From the NCBI GenBank assembly GCA_021203405.1, contig JAJQBG010000261.1:1-43674 (forward strand): 43,674 nucleotides of DNA, written 5' to 3'. Source of the DNA: Bacteroides sp. (GTDB taxonomy: Bacteria > Bacteroidota > Bacteroidia > Bacteroidales > Bacteroidaceae). The translations under genes were made by a program, and so were the position numbers. Shown here in pieces: positions 10,124 to 19,120 of the stretch; position 1 is the stretch's first letter, and the number at the start of each line of letters is the position of its first letter. The notes under the pieces were generated by a model, which was not told the DNA's origin, ran no database searches, and was given only the letters and a program-made list of their open reading frames with translations.

Positions 10124-12067
10124 ATGAAAAGTAAAAAGATCATAATCTACTGCCTGAGTATCCTTTTTTCGGGCCATCTGTTTTACTCCTGCGATTACCT
10201 GGATGTGGTTCCGGATAATGTAGCCACCCTGGATATGGTTTTTAATAACCGTGTTACAGCCGAACAATACCTGGCTACCTGTTACAGCTATGTACCCCTC
10301 TATGGAGCACAGGCCCACAACCCCGGTATAGGAGCAGGGGGAGAGTTCTGGTTCTATACTTTTGCCGACAGCTGGTTCGGGAACGACCAGTCTTTTGGTA
10401 TTGCCAACGGTATGCAGAATGCCAACAAACCCCTGAATAATTATTGGGACGGAGAAGGGGCCTATCCACTCTTCCGGGCCATCCGCGATTGCAATATATT
10501 TATTGAAAATGTATCAGACCGTTCCCGGGTGACCGACCTGGAAGAGATCGAAAGAAGGCGTTGGATCGCAGAAGGAAAGATGCTGAAAGCCTTTTTCCAT
10601 TTCTATCTCTTTCAGCTTTATGGCCCTATTCCGGTCATTGATGAGAATCTTCCCATCTCTACCAACGAACAGGAGGTACGTGTTACCCGCCAAAAGGTAG
10701 ATGAAGTGGTCGATTATATCGTTGAATTACTGGAGGAAGCCACTCCTGACCTGCCTGTCAGGATTCAAAAAGAGGCCACAGAACTGGGTCGTTTTACCCA
10801 ACCGGCTGCGCTGGGGCTCAAGGCTAAAGTGCTTCTGCTGGCTGCCAGTCCCTTGTTCAATGGAAATACGGATTATGCCGCCTTCAGGGATCACGACGGT
10901 CAACCCTTCTTTAACCAGACATACGATCCCGGAAAATGGAAAAAAGCTGCGGATGCCGCTCAGGAAGCTATAGCGGTTTCACTTTCGGCAGGGCACACCC
11001 TGTACGATTTCCGGGCTTATAACCCCGTGATCCTCAATGATAGCCTGGGAGTATCTATGAATATCCGGGGAGTGGTATCCGACCGCTTTAACAGAGAGCT
11101 GATCATGGGGGTAGGAAAAGGCCATACTACTGACCTCCAACAATTAGCCCAGGCAAGGCTGGAAAACTTTCATCTCACTCAACAGCAAAATGTAAAGAGT
11201 CTGCTGGCCGTTACGTTCGATGTAGTAGAAAACTTTTATACAGCCAACGGAGTACCGATGGAGGAAGATAAAGAGTGGGTGGAATCCGGTATGTATGAGA
11301 ATCGGTATTCCACTAAAGTGGCCGAGCATAAGCATCGTTACTTTATCAAGGAGAATTACGAAACAGCCCTTATGCATTACAACCGCGAACCCCGCTTTTA
11401 CGGTTCTATTGCTTTTGACGGTTCCAGCTGGTACGGAAGCGGAAGGATCGATATGGAAAATATGCTCTATCTGGAGGCCAAGAAAGATCAGTTAGGGGGT
11501 AAAAGATTGCAGGGGCTCTATTCTATAACCGGTTACTGGCCTAAGAAACTGGTTTGCTACGAAAACGTAATTGACAATACCTCTATCATGATCAAAGAGT
11601 ATCCTTTCCCTATTATCCGGTTAGCCGATCTCTATCTGATGTACGCCGAGGCGGTGAACGAATCTTTAAACGATGGAGAAGCAGTGCCGCCGGCTGTGTA
11701 TGAGTCTCTGGATCTTATCCGGAAACGTTCCGGGCTGGAAGGCATTAAAGAGTCCTGGCAAAAATATTCCATATATCCCACCAAACCCGATACCAAAGAG
11801 GGAATGCGTGAGATCATACGCCGGGAGCGAAGCATCGAGCTGGCACTCGAAACCCATCGCTTCTTTGATATCCGCCGGTGGAAACTGGGCTTGTCGGCCT
11901 TTAATACCACCCTTACCGGATGGAGTATCGATGAAAGTGAAACGCAGGACTATTATCAGCTTTATCCCATTGGCTATATGAGGTTCACCCAGAAAGATTA
12001 TTTATGGCCTATCAAAAAGCAGAACCTGATTGTAAACCCACAATTAATTCAAAATCCAGGTTGGTAA
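10124..12067 (+). CDS. SusD/RagB-family glycan-binding lipoprotein (PUL A)
   Basis: An intact 647-residue surface lipoprotein. The signal sequence ends in a lipobox around FYSCDYLD, with Cys near residue 23. Typical SusD features follow: the N-terminal helices with AEQYLATCYSYVP, the TPR-like part with IERRRWIAEGKMLKAFFHFYLFQLYGPIPVI, and near the C-terminus PIIRLADLYLMYAEAVNE and IIRRERSIELALETHRFFDIRRW. It caps the SusC barrel and presents the oligosaccharide. It is the partner of the SusC ten bases upstream and is followed after 12 bases by the surface lipoprotein gene. Length is at the upper end of the normal SusD range. Confidence 0.95.
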   Translation: MKSKKIIIYCLSILFSGHLFYSCDYLDVVPDNVATLDMVFNNRVTAEQYLATCYSYVPLYGAQAHNPGIGAGGEFWFYTFADSWFGNDQSFGIANGMQNANKPLNNYWDGEGAYPLFRAIRDCNIFIENVSDRSRVTDLEEIERRRWIAEGKMLKAFFHFYLFQLYGPIPVIDENLPISTNEQEVRVTRQKVDEVVDYIVELLEEATPDLPVRIQKEATELGRFTQPAALGLKAKVLLLAASPLFNGNTDYAAFRDHDGQPFFNQTYDPGKWKKAADAAQEAIAVSLSAGHTLYDFRAYNPVILNDSLGVSMNIRGVVSDRFNRELIMGVGKGHTTDLQQLAQARLENFHLTQQQNVKSLLAVTFDVVENFYTANGVPMEEDKEWVESGMYENRYSTKVAEHKHRYFIKENYETALMHYNREPRFYGSIAFDGSSWYGSGRIDMENMLYLEAKKDQLGGKRLQGLYSITGYWPKKLVCYENVIDNTSIMIKEYPFPIIRLADLYLMYAEAVNESLNDGEAVPPAVYESLDLIRKRSGLEGIKESWQKYSIYPTKPDTKEGMREIIRRERSIELALETHRFFDIRRWKLGLSAFNTTLTGWSIDESETQDYYQLYPIGYMRFTQKDYLWPIKKQNLIVNPQLIQNPGW

Positions 12068-12079
12068 AAAATAGTAATT

Positions 12080-13270
12080 ATGAAAAAAATAATAGTTGTA
12101 ACAGTTGCGTTCTTTGTTCTTTTTACAGGGTGTAAAGAGGAAAATTTCCGGGTTCCCTACGGTCCCGATAACGGTCGGGCTCCCGGTAAGATCGAGTTTC
12201 TGGAATATGAATCCATTCCCGGAGGGGCCATTGTCAGATACAGATCTCCGGACGATGAAGACCTGTTGTATGTAAAAGCCGTTTATACCCTCACTTCCGG
12301 AAGGTCGATGGAGGCAAAAGCCTCTATCTATGATAATCAGATTGAGATAGTCGGTTATAACGATACAGAGGAAAAGGAGATCGTTTTCTCCACCGTAGAC
12401 CGGTATGAGAACGAGGGAGAGCCGGTTACCGTAAAAATAAAACCCGGTGTTTCTGCACTCACTACTGCGTTCCATACCCTCTCTATCAATGAAGCTTTCG
12501 GCGGGGCTACCATCAGCCTGCAGAATGAAGACCGGGGGAACCTCATCATCAGTGTCCTTACTCCCGATTCCATCGGGCAGATGGAAGTCATTGCAGAGAA
12601 TTATACCTCCCTGCGGAACATTCGTTTTGCTGTCCGGGGATATGGGCCGGAGAGACGTGCCTTCGGAGTCTGCCTGAGAGATCGCTGGGATAACCTGACA
12701 GATACCCTTTATCAGGAACTCATTCCCTGGGAAGAGCATGAACTCGATAAGGCAAATTTCAGGGAGGTTGTACTGGAGACCGATATCCGTCTGAATGCAT
12801 GGGGCTTCTCCATGGCCCATATCTGGAACAATGAATATGGATGGGGACTCAATGACATGTGTCACAGTGAAGATTTCCCCGCTTATCCTGTCTGGTTTAC
12901 TTTTGACCTCGGAGTAACAGCCCAGTTGAGCCGTTATATGTACTGGCAGCGGCTTCAGGAAGGATCTTTCTACCGTCATGGCAATATGAAAGAGTGGGAA
13001 GTATATGGAAGAGCCGATATTCCGCCGGCAAACGGCACGTGGGAGGGATGGACACTTCTACGCGAATGCGAATCTTTCAAGCCTTCGGGGCTTCCGCCGG
13101 GCGAAGGCTCTTTTACCTAGGAAGATATAGATTATGCCGTCAAAGGTGAAGAGTTTGAGTTCCCTTCGGATATTCCACCTGTCAGGTATATACGCTTCAA
13201 GGTATTAGGGTCTTTTGACGATACCCATACCATACATTTTCTGAGATATCTTTCTTTGGTCAGATCGTAG
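12080..13270 (+). pseudogene. DUF4959/DUF5126/DUF5000 surface lipoprotein, C-terminal in-frame stop
   Basis: A SusE/F-position lipoprotein of PUL A, about 396 residues if read through. The lipobox is LFTGCKEEN (Cys near residue 17). The part up to ~105 resembles DUF4959 (APGKIEFLEYESIPGGAIVRY), a middle domain resembles DUF5126, and the C-terminal domain resembles DUF5000, a discoidin-like carbohydrate-binding fold (MYWQRLQEGSFYRHGNMKEWEVYG). An in-frame TAG at 13118-13120 cuts off the last 49 codons, but EDIDYAVKGEEFEFP and VRYIRFKVLGSF continue in frame to the TAG at 13268-13270. CAG or GAG at that position would restore the protein. The truncated product would lack the last strands of the binding domain. 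Domain names rest on recognition of sequence style, not on a search. Confidence 0.8.
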
Positions 13271-13288
13271 AGTAAATGACTTATAAAT

Positions 13289-13978
13289 ATGAAAACAGTA
13301 AAAACAATAATGATTCTGTTGTGCCTGGCCGCACTGGGCGCATGTGGAGATATGATCGAGAATATACGCCCCTATTTAGATAAAGGCGAAACCATCTATG
13401 TAGGCAAAGTAGACTCTCTTCACACCTTACTGGGGTATAACCGTATTATGCTGGTGGGATACCTGCCTTATGGTATGAACCAGACAAGCTATAGCATAAC
13501 CGTTACAGACCCGGAAGGAGTGAGCCGGGTGTATGAGAACAGCGTTTCCAGAGTTAACCTGACAGATACCCTGGAGATACTCTTTGAGGAGCTGAAAGAG
13601 GGACAGTATAGTTTTGATATGACAATGTATGACAGATACGGGAACTCTTCCCTGACGGTTACTGCCGATGGATATGCCTATGGAGATTTCTACCGGTCTA
13701 CTCTGCTTAACCGCAGGATTGAACGGGTTGAAAAGATAGAAGAGGGTGTTCGTATCACCTGGAGGGCCATGGAAGGAGCCCTCTATACGGAAGTCAGCTA
13801 TCTCAATGAAAAGGAAGAAGTAATCTTTCTGGAGGTGGAGAACAAAGAAAATAGTACGGTCATAGAGAATTATAAACCGGGCAGCCTGTTTACCTGGTGA
13901 AGTGCGTATGTGCCGGTTGAACTCTCTGTCCTGGATATTTTTTATGCGACAGCCGGTGAAATGTATTTTCCCGAATAA
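13289..13978 (+). pseudogene. DUF4998-type lipoprotein with in-frame TGA
   Basis: The last gene of PUL A, about 229 residues if read through. The lipobox is LGACGDM (Cys near residue 19). It has the layout of DUF4998 proteins, a SusE/F-position surface lipoprotein made of two beta-sandwich parts: YLDKGETIYVGKVDSL near the start and RIERVEKIEEGVRITWRAM in the middle. A TGA at 13898-13900 follows GSLFTW, but SAYVPVELSVLDIFYATAG continues in the same frame to TAA 13976-13978. CGA or TGG at that site would repair it. Only 25 residues are lost, so a partly functional product is conceivable. The role in glycan binding is inferred from position behind SusD. Confidence 0.75.
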
Positions 13979-13997
13979 CCGAAACTCCCTGCAACAG

Positions 13998-14021
13998 CTG
14001 GCCGGATCTCTATCCGGCCAG
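13998..14021. terminator. Hairpin at the convergent PUL A / phosphodiesterase junction
   Basis: CTGGCCGGAT at 13998-14007 and ATCCGGCCAG at 14012-14021 form a perfect 10-bp, GC-rich stem with a 4-base loop. It lies 19 bases after the PUL A stop and between two convergent genes, where a shared terminator is expected. The stem also encodes the last residues and the TAG stop (14010-14012) of the minus-strand phosphodiesterase. Neither side has a long T-run, so it may rely on stem strength or only protect 3' ends. Confidence 0.6.
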
Positions 14022-14501
14022 TTCTATCACTTCCAGATCCTTAAATTCACCGCTATCAATGGTGAAACGAACCAGGGTACGCACTTTATGGAAACCAGAT
14101 ATACTGGCAGCTCCCGGATTAATATGGAGCATCCGCAAGGTTTTATCGTATTTTACTTTCAGGATATGGGAGTGCCCGCTGATAAAGAGTTGCGGAGGAT
14201 GCACCATCAGGCTTCCCTGAATGGAAGGATCATATTTCCCCGGATAGCCGCCGATGTGTTTGATCAGTATCTCAGCCCCTTCCAGGGTAAACCGGTTTAC
14301 CTGCGGATAAACTCTCCGGATATCTTGCCCGTCAATATTACCATATACCGCCCGGAAGGGACGGAACGCTGCCAGTTTGTTGGCTACTTCGAGCGAGCCG
14401 ATATCACCGGCGTGCCATATCTCGTCGCAGCTTTCAAAATAGTCCAGGTATTTGTCGTCCCAGTATCCGTGGGTATCTGATAAGAGTCCGATCCTTTTCA
14501 T
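14010..14501 (-). CDS. YfcE/MJ0936-family metallophosphoesterase
   Basis: An intact 163-residue cytosolic phosphodiesterase of the calcineurin-like superfamily. All metal-binding motifs are visible in order: SDTHG (8-12), HAGDIG (30-35), YGNIDG, then GHSH and the trailing NPGAAS. Members of this family hydrolyse model phosphodiesters with Mn or Ni; the physiological substrate is not established. It has no signal peptide. It is transcribed away from ppk1 and towards the end of PUL A. A TACATTTG box on its strand lies 20 bases before the ATG. It is intact and short, and looks like a housekeeping gene. Confidence 0.92.
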   Translation of the reverse strand: MKRIGLLSDTHGYWDDKYLDYFESCDEIWHAGDIGSLEVANKLAAFRPFRAVYGNIDGQDIRRVYPQVNRFTLEGAEILIKHIGGYPGKYDPSIQGSLMVHPPQLFISGHSHILKVKYDKTLRMLHINPGAASISGFHKVRTLVRFTIDSGEFKDLEVIELAG

Positions 14502-14521
14502 TCTTTTCTTTTTACTTCCTG

Positions 14522-14529
14522 CAAATGTA
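14522..14529 (-). promoter_or_regulatory. -7 box (TACATTTG) for the phosphodiesterase gene
   Basis: The minus strand reads TACATTTG here, an exact match to the Bacteroidota -7 consensus TAnnTTTG, placed 20 bases upstream of the ATG at 14501. A clear -33 TTTG was not found at the usual spacing, so confidence is moderate. Confidence 0.5.
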
Positions 14530-14606
14530 ACACATTTTGCGAAAGTTTGAAGAGCAGCTTTTTCAATTCCTACAAAAAATGTATATTTACCACAAATTCA
14601 GGCTCT

Positions 14607-16676
14607 ATGGAAGGAGGTTATAACTATTTTAAACGGGATATAAGCTGGCTCTCATTCAACTACAGGGTATTACTGGAGGTGGAGGATGATACTTTGCCTT
14701 TGTATGAATGGATCAGGTTTATCTCCATCTACTCTTCCAACCTCGAAGAGTTCTATAAAATACGGGTGGCAGAGCATAAAGCTGCGCTCTCCGGAACCCG
14801 CAAAAGCGATGAGGATCTGCAGGCTACCCGGGAAGTGCTGGAGCAGATCACCCGGGAGGTGAACAGGCAACTGGAAAAGCGTGTGGATATCTATGAAAAT
14901 AAGATCCTTCCGGCACTCCGGGGAAACGGGATCATTTTTTACCAGAGCAGTCAGGTAGAGTCTTTCCATACGGAATATATACGTAGTTTTTTCCGGGAGG
15001 AGACCTTTCCTTATCTTCAGCCGGTCCTTATTGCCAAAGGTGATACGCTTACTTTCCTGCGGGATAACCGTCTTTATCTGGCTGTAAGAATGCTCCGTAA
15101 AAGTGTATCTCCGGAGGCTCCCGATCGGGTTCAATACTTTGTCCTGAAACTTCCTTATAGTAAGGTTCCCCGTTTTATTGAGCTTCCGGCCTGTAACGGT
15201 TATCACTACCTGATGTTCCTGGAAGATATTATTAAAGCCAATATCGGAATGATGTTTCCCGGATATGAAATGGATTGTGCTTATTGCATCAAGATCTCCC
15301 GGGATGCCGATATCCTGATCGATGAAGAGATTGCCGGCGATATTGTAGAGCAGGTTAAAAAGAAGGTAAAGAGACGCAAGATCGGTGCCGTATGCCGGTT
15401 CGTATATGACCGGGAAATGCCGGACGATTTTCTGGATTACCTGGTAGATGTCTTTGGCATTGACCGGAATGAACTGGTTGCCGGGGATAAACACCTCAAC
15501 CTGGAAGACCTGATCCATTTACCCGATCCGACCGGACGTTTGGATGTACCGCACGGGCTTACTCCCCTCAGGTTGACCTGTCTCAATAAAAAGGAGTCTG
15601 TTTTTGACTATATACACAACCGTGACCTCTTACTCCATTTTCCCTATCACTCTTTTGAACACTTTATCCATTTTCTCTACGAGGCGGTGCACGACCCGAT
15701 GACCCGCGAAATTATGATCACCCAGTACCGGGTCGCTCAGAATTCGGCAGTGATCCATACTCTGATCGCTGCGGCGCAGAACGGTAAAAAAGTAACAGTC
15801 TTTGTAGAGCTCAAAGCCCGGTTTGACGAGGAGAATAACCTGGCAACGGCAGAGATGATGAAAAATGCCGGTATACATATCATCTATAGTCTGCCGGGAT
15901 TGAAAGTGCATGCCAAGGTGGCGCTTATCAGGCGTACTACCGATAAGGGGCGGTTGTTAAAAAGTTATGCCTATATCAGTACGGGTAATTTCAATGAGAA
16001 GACCGCCCGTACCTATGCCGATACCGGACTTTTTACCTCAGAGAGAGAGATCGTGGAAGATGTATATACTCTTTTCCGCTATCTCCGGAAAGAGACTCAG
16101 AAACCGGTGTTTACTCACCTATTGGTCTCCCAGGTCAATATGCTGGATGAGCTCGACAGACTGATAGATCGTGAGATAGGACTGGCAGAAGCGGGAAAAG
16201 CGGGAAGGATTATCCTGAAAATGAATTCCCTACAGGATAAAAAGATGATAGATCGCCTGTATGAAGCCTCTGAAAAAGGAGTAAAGATCGATCTGATCAT
16301 ACGGGGGATCTGTTGCCTGATCCCCGGACAGCCCTATAGCCGGAACATCCGGATCACCCGTCTGGTGGATACCTTTCTGGAACACGCCCGTATCTGGTAT
16401 TTCGGCAATGATGTAAACCCGAAAGTCTATATCGGATCTCCCGACTGGATGAGGCGCAATCTCTACCGGCGTATTGAGGCCGTAGTTCCGGTGCAGGACC
16501 CGAAACTGAAAGGTGAGATCATCGATCTGCTTACCATCCAGCTTACCGATAACCAAAAAGCCTGCCGGGTGAATGAAAAGCTGGAGAATATCTTTAAACG
16601 GGAAGGAACAGCGCCTGTACGGGCTCAGTATTACTTCTATAACTATCTTGAAAAGAAGAATGTAACAGGATTGTAA
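14607..16676 (+). CDS. ppk1: Polyphosphate kinase 1
   Basis: An intact cytosolic enzyme of about 689 residues that reversibly transfers the ATP gamma-phosphate to polyphosphate. The N domain begins with YFKRDISWLSFNYRVL, the classical PPK1 start, which is why I chose ATG 14607 over the upstream TTG at 14547. The catalytic PLD-like domains follow, with TQYRVAQNSAVIHTLIAAAQNGK, then LPGLKVHAKVALI. Its His435 (counted from this start) matches the residue known to be phosphorylated in the E. coli enzyme. YAYISTGNFNEKTARTYAD and IRGICCLIPGQP complete the active-site signatures. It is followed after 55 bases by a phosphate permease, so the pair likely links phosphate import to storage. A TATATTTA sequence at 14582-14589 is a possible, one-mismatch -7 box. 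Confidence 0.97.
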   Translation: MEGGYNYFKRDISWLSFNYRVLLEVEDDTLPLYEWIRFISIYSSNLEEFYKIRVAEHKAALSGTRKSDEDLQATREVLEQITREVNRQLEKRVDIYENKILPALRGNGIIFYQSSQVESFHTEYIRSFFREETFPYLQPVLIAKGDTLTFLRDNRLYLAVRMLRKSVSPEAPDRVQYFVLKLPYSKVPRFIELPACNGYHYLMFLEDIIKANIGMMFPGYEMDCAYCIKISRDADILIDEEIAGDIVEQVKKKVKRRKIGAVCRFVYDREMPDDFLDYLVDVFGIDRNELVAGDKHLNLEDLIHLPDPTGRLDVPHGLTPLRLTCLNKKESVFDYIHNRDLLLHFPYHSFEHFIHFLYEAVHDPMTREIMITQYRVAQNSAVIHTLIAAAQNGKKVTVFVELKARFDEENNLATAEMMKNAGIHIIYSLPGLKVHAKVALIRRTTDKGRLLKSYAYISTGNFNEKTARTYADTGLFTSEREIVEDVYTLFRYLRKETQKPVFTHLLVSQVNMLDELDRLIDREIGLAEAGKAGRIILKMNSLQDKKMIDRLYEASEKGVKIDLIIRGICCLIPGQPYSRNIRITRLVDTFLEHARIWYFGNDVNPKVYIGSPDWMRRNLYRRIEAVVPVQDPKLKGEIIDLLTIQLTDNQKACRVNEKLENIFKREGTAPVRAQYYFYNYLEKKNVTGL

Positions 16677-16698
16677 TATGTATGACATTTGCGTGCAA

Positions 16699-16706
16699 TA
16701 AGTTTG
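16699..16706 (+). promoter_or_regulatory. -7 box (TAAGTTTG) before the phosphate transporter
   Basis: TAAGTTTG matches TAnnTTTG exactly and sits 25 bases before the ATG at 16732 in the ppk1-transporter gap. A TTG at 16671-16673 could serve as the -33 element, but the spacing of 25 bases is somewhat long. It suggests that the transporter can be expressed independently of ppk1. Confidence 0.45.
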
Positions 16707-16731
16707 TTGTTTTTTTTGCAACATAATTATC

Positions 16732-18978
16732 ATGCATATGGAAACATTTTATTTACTGATCGTCGTTTTTCTATTCCTGCTTGCTATCTTTGACCTGATG
16801 GTCGGGGTGAGTAACGATGCTGTTAACTTTCTGAATTCTGCTATCGGGGCAAAAGCAGCACCTTTCAAAATTGTACTGATCGTAGCAGCGATCGGGGTTT
16901 TTGCCGGAGCGGCCCTTTCCAACGGAATGATGGATATTGCCCGTCACGGTATATATCAGCCACAATATTTCTATTTTGCAGAGATCATGTGTATCCTGCT
17001 GGCGGTTATGTTGACCGATGTGGTATTGCTGGATGTATTTAATACGCTGGGAATGCCTACCTCTACTACTGTTTCGATGGTGTTCGAACTGTTGGGAGGA
17101 ACGTTTGCCCTGGCTCTTATCAAAGTACACAACTCTGATTTTCTGGATTTCGGCATGTTGATCAATACCGAAAAGGCACTTTCGGTTATTATGGGTATTT
17201 TCCTTTCGGTAGCTATCGCTTTCTTTTTCGGTATGCTGGTACAATATATTGCCCGTCTGGTATTTACCTTCAACTATAAAAAGCGGATGAAGTACTCCAT
17301 CGGTATTTTCGGGGGAATTGCCGCTACTTCCATTCTCTATTTTATGCTGATCAAAGGGTTGAAAGATAGTTCCCTGATGACAAGTGATTTTAAAGCCTGG
17401 GTGTATGGAAATACCGGTATGATCGTACTCGGCTTTTTCGTTTTCTTTACGATCCTGATGCAGATCCTGCACTGGTGTAAAGTAAATGTTTTTAAGGTGG
17501 TTGTACTCATGGGAACTTTCGCGCTGGCCATGGCCTTTGCCGGGAATGACCTGGTGAACTTTATCGGTATCCCTCTTGCCGGTTACTCTTCCTTTATGGA
17601 CTTTATTTCTCAGGGGGCGGATGTTACTCCGGGTAATTTGCTAATGACCTCTTTACTGGGACCTGCTAAAACTCCCTGGTACTTCCTGATCGGTGCAGGT
17701 GCCATTATGGTATATGCCCTTTGCACTTCTAAAAAAGCACACAATGTCATTAAGACCTCCGTAAACCTTTCCCGTCAGGATGAAGGAGAGGAGAGTTTTG
17801 GTAGTACTCCTATTGCCCGTACCCTGGTTCGTGCCACTATGAACTTTGCACAGGGATTTGTAAGTATCGTACCCAAATCTACCCGCAACTGGATCGATAC
17901 CCGCTTCCGTAAGAATGAAGCCATTATTGAAGATGGAGCAGCGTTCGACCTCGTTCGTGCTTCCGTCAACCTGGTACTGGCCGGGTTGCTGATCGCCTTA
18001 GGAACATCTATAAAACTTCCCCTTTCCACTACCTATGTAACGTTTATAGTCGCTATGGGTACCTCACTGGCCGACAGAGCCTGGGGACGTGATTCAGCGG
18101 TATTCCGTATTACAGGTGTATTGAGTGTGATCGGCGGATGGTTCATTACTGCGGGAGCAGCCTTTACCAGCTGTTTCATCGTAGCACTGATCATTTATTA
18201 TGGAGGTGCAGTTGCTGTGGTGGGTATGATCGGGGTAGTAGCCGTTTCATTGATCCGGAGTCAGATCCTCTATAAAAAGAAGGCTAATAAAGGCCAGGGA
18301 CCGGATTCCTGGAAAGAGATCATGAATAATACGGACGAAACGAAAACACTGGGGCTTGTACGTGCTTTCAGCCTGGAAGAGCTTTCCAAGGTATTGGCAT
18401 ACGCCGAAGAGAACTTTGACCGTACGGTAGACTCTTTTATGAAAGAGAATCTCCGGGGATTGCGGAAAGCTGCCGGTGCTACCAAATTTGAAAAACAGCT
18501 TATTAAACAGATGAAACGCCAGAGTACACTGGCAGTAAGTAAACTGGATAACAATGTGTTGCTGGATAAGGGACTCTATATTTATCAGGGCAATGATTTT
18601 GCCGGTGAGATCGTATACAGTATCGGCCGTCTTATAGAGCCATGCCTGGAACATATTGATAACAACTTTAATCCGCTGAGTGAAGCGCAGAAAAAGGAGT
18701 TCACCGATGTAACCAAACATGTCTCTTACCTGCTCTCTTCCATCCGAACTATGATCACTTATAACCGGTATAATAATTTTCAGGAGATCATTGATATCTC
18801 CAACAAGGTAAACAGCCAGTTATCTCAGATCAACCGGGAAGAGTTGAAGCGTATCCAGGGAAATGCCGGTAGTATCAAAGTGAGTATGGTTTATCTTACG
18901 ATGATCCAGGAAGCTCAGAATGTGGTAAATTATTCGGTTAATCTGTTGAAGGTTACACGGCGGTTCCAGCAGGATTAA
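16732..18978 (+). CDS. PiT-family inorganic phosphate transporter with PhoU-like C-terminal domain
   Basis: An intact inner-membrane phosphate permease of 748 residues. The two PiT signature repeats are visible: LMVGVSNDAVNFLNSAIGAK near residues 23-42 and FAGNDLVNFIGIPLAGYSSF near 270-289, each the family's variant of the GANDVANA motif. Roughly residues 5-510 are rich in transmembrane helices, with conserved SLADRAWGRDSAV in the second half. The last ~220 residues are hydrophilic and helical (ENFDRTVDSFMKENLRGLRK, then SYLLSSIRTMITYNRY) and resemble PhoU/DUF47-type bundles. The usual PiT length is 330-530 residues, so the tail is a real fusion, probably a cytosolic regulatory domain. ATG 16738 is an equally possible start. 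Placement behind ppk1 supports a phosphate-storage unit. Confidence 0.95.
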   Translation: MHMETFYLLIVVFLFLLAIFDLMVGVSNDAVNFLNSAIGAKAAPFKIVLIVAAIGVFAGAALSNGMMDIARHGIYQPQYFYFAEIMCILLAVMLTDVVLLDVFNTLGMPTSTTVSMVFELLGGTFALALIKVHNSDFLDFGMLINTEKALSVIMGIFLSVAIAFFFGMLVQYIARLVFTFNYKKRMKYSIGIFGGIAATSILYFMLIKGLKDSSLMTSDFKAWVYGNTGMIVLGFFVFFTILMQILHWCKVNVFKVVVLMGTFALAMAFAGNDLVNFIGIPLAGYSSFMDFISQGADVTPGNLLMTSLLGPAKTPWYFLIGAGAIMVYALCTSKKAHNVIKTSVNLSRQDEGEESFGSTPIARTLVRATMNFAQGFVSIVPKSTRNWIDTRFRKNEAIIEDGAAFDLVRASVNLVLAGLLIALGTSIKLPLSTTYVTFIVAMGTSLADRAWGRDSAVFRITGVLSVIGGWFITAGAAFTSCFIVALIIYYGGAVAVVGMIGVVAVSLIRSQILYKKKANKGQGPDSWKEIMNNTDETKTLGLVRAFSLEELSKVLAYAEENFDRTVDSFMKENLRGLRKAAGATKFEKQLIKQMKRQSTLAVSKLDNNVLLDKGLYIYQGNDFAGEIVYSIGRLIEPCLEHIDNNFNPLSEAQKKEFTDVTKHVSYLLSSIRTMITYNRYNNFQEIIDISNKVNSQLSQINREELKRIQGNAGSIKVSMVYLTMIQEAQNVVNYSVNLLKVTRRFQQD

Positions 18979-19078
18979 TAAAAGGGAATAGCTTTAAGAG
19001 GATAGTGGTTTTTAAGGTAAACAGAGTGTTTCAGGATAAACGATCCTCTGAATTTTATACATAGAGGGTTTAACATAT

Positions 19079-19116
19079 TCTTCCCCTGCCTTACAACGGC
19101 AGGGGAAGACGTTTTT
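19079..19116. terminator. Rho-independent terminator behind the phosphate transporter
   Basis: A perfect 12-bp stem pairs 19079-19090 (core TTCCCCTGCC) with 19098-19109 (core GGCAGGGGAA) across a 7-base loop and is followed by GTTTTT at 19111-19116. It lies 100 bases after the transporter stop and just beyond the 3' end of the convergent PUL B, and is a strong intrinsic terminator for the + strand. Confidence 0.85.
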
Positions 19117-19120
19117 AGGG

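Noticed and set aside
12044-12979. Long minus-strand frame of 311 codons opposite the DUF4959 gene
   Set aside because: It lies antisense to a recognisable lipoprotein gene and shows no domain, signal sequence or motif.
13116-13121. CCTAGG as a deaminated Dcm-type (CCWGG) site explaining the stops
   Set aside because: Only this one of the seven stops fits such a context; the others lie in ACAGG, GCAGG, CAGAT or different surroundings.
13902-14480. Plus-strand frame of 192 codons opposite the phosphodiesterase
   Set aside because: The minus strand encodes all metallophosphoesterase motifs; the plus frame is only its shadow.
14547-14606. 20-residue N-terminal extension of polyphosphate kinase from a TTG
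   Set aside because: The extension has no family similarity, and the classical PPK1 start YFKRDISWLS lies just after the ATG at 14607.
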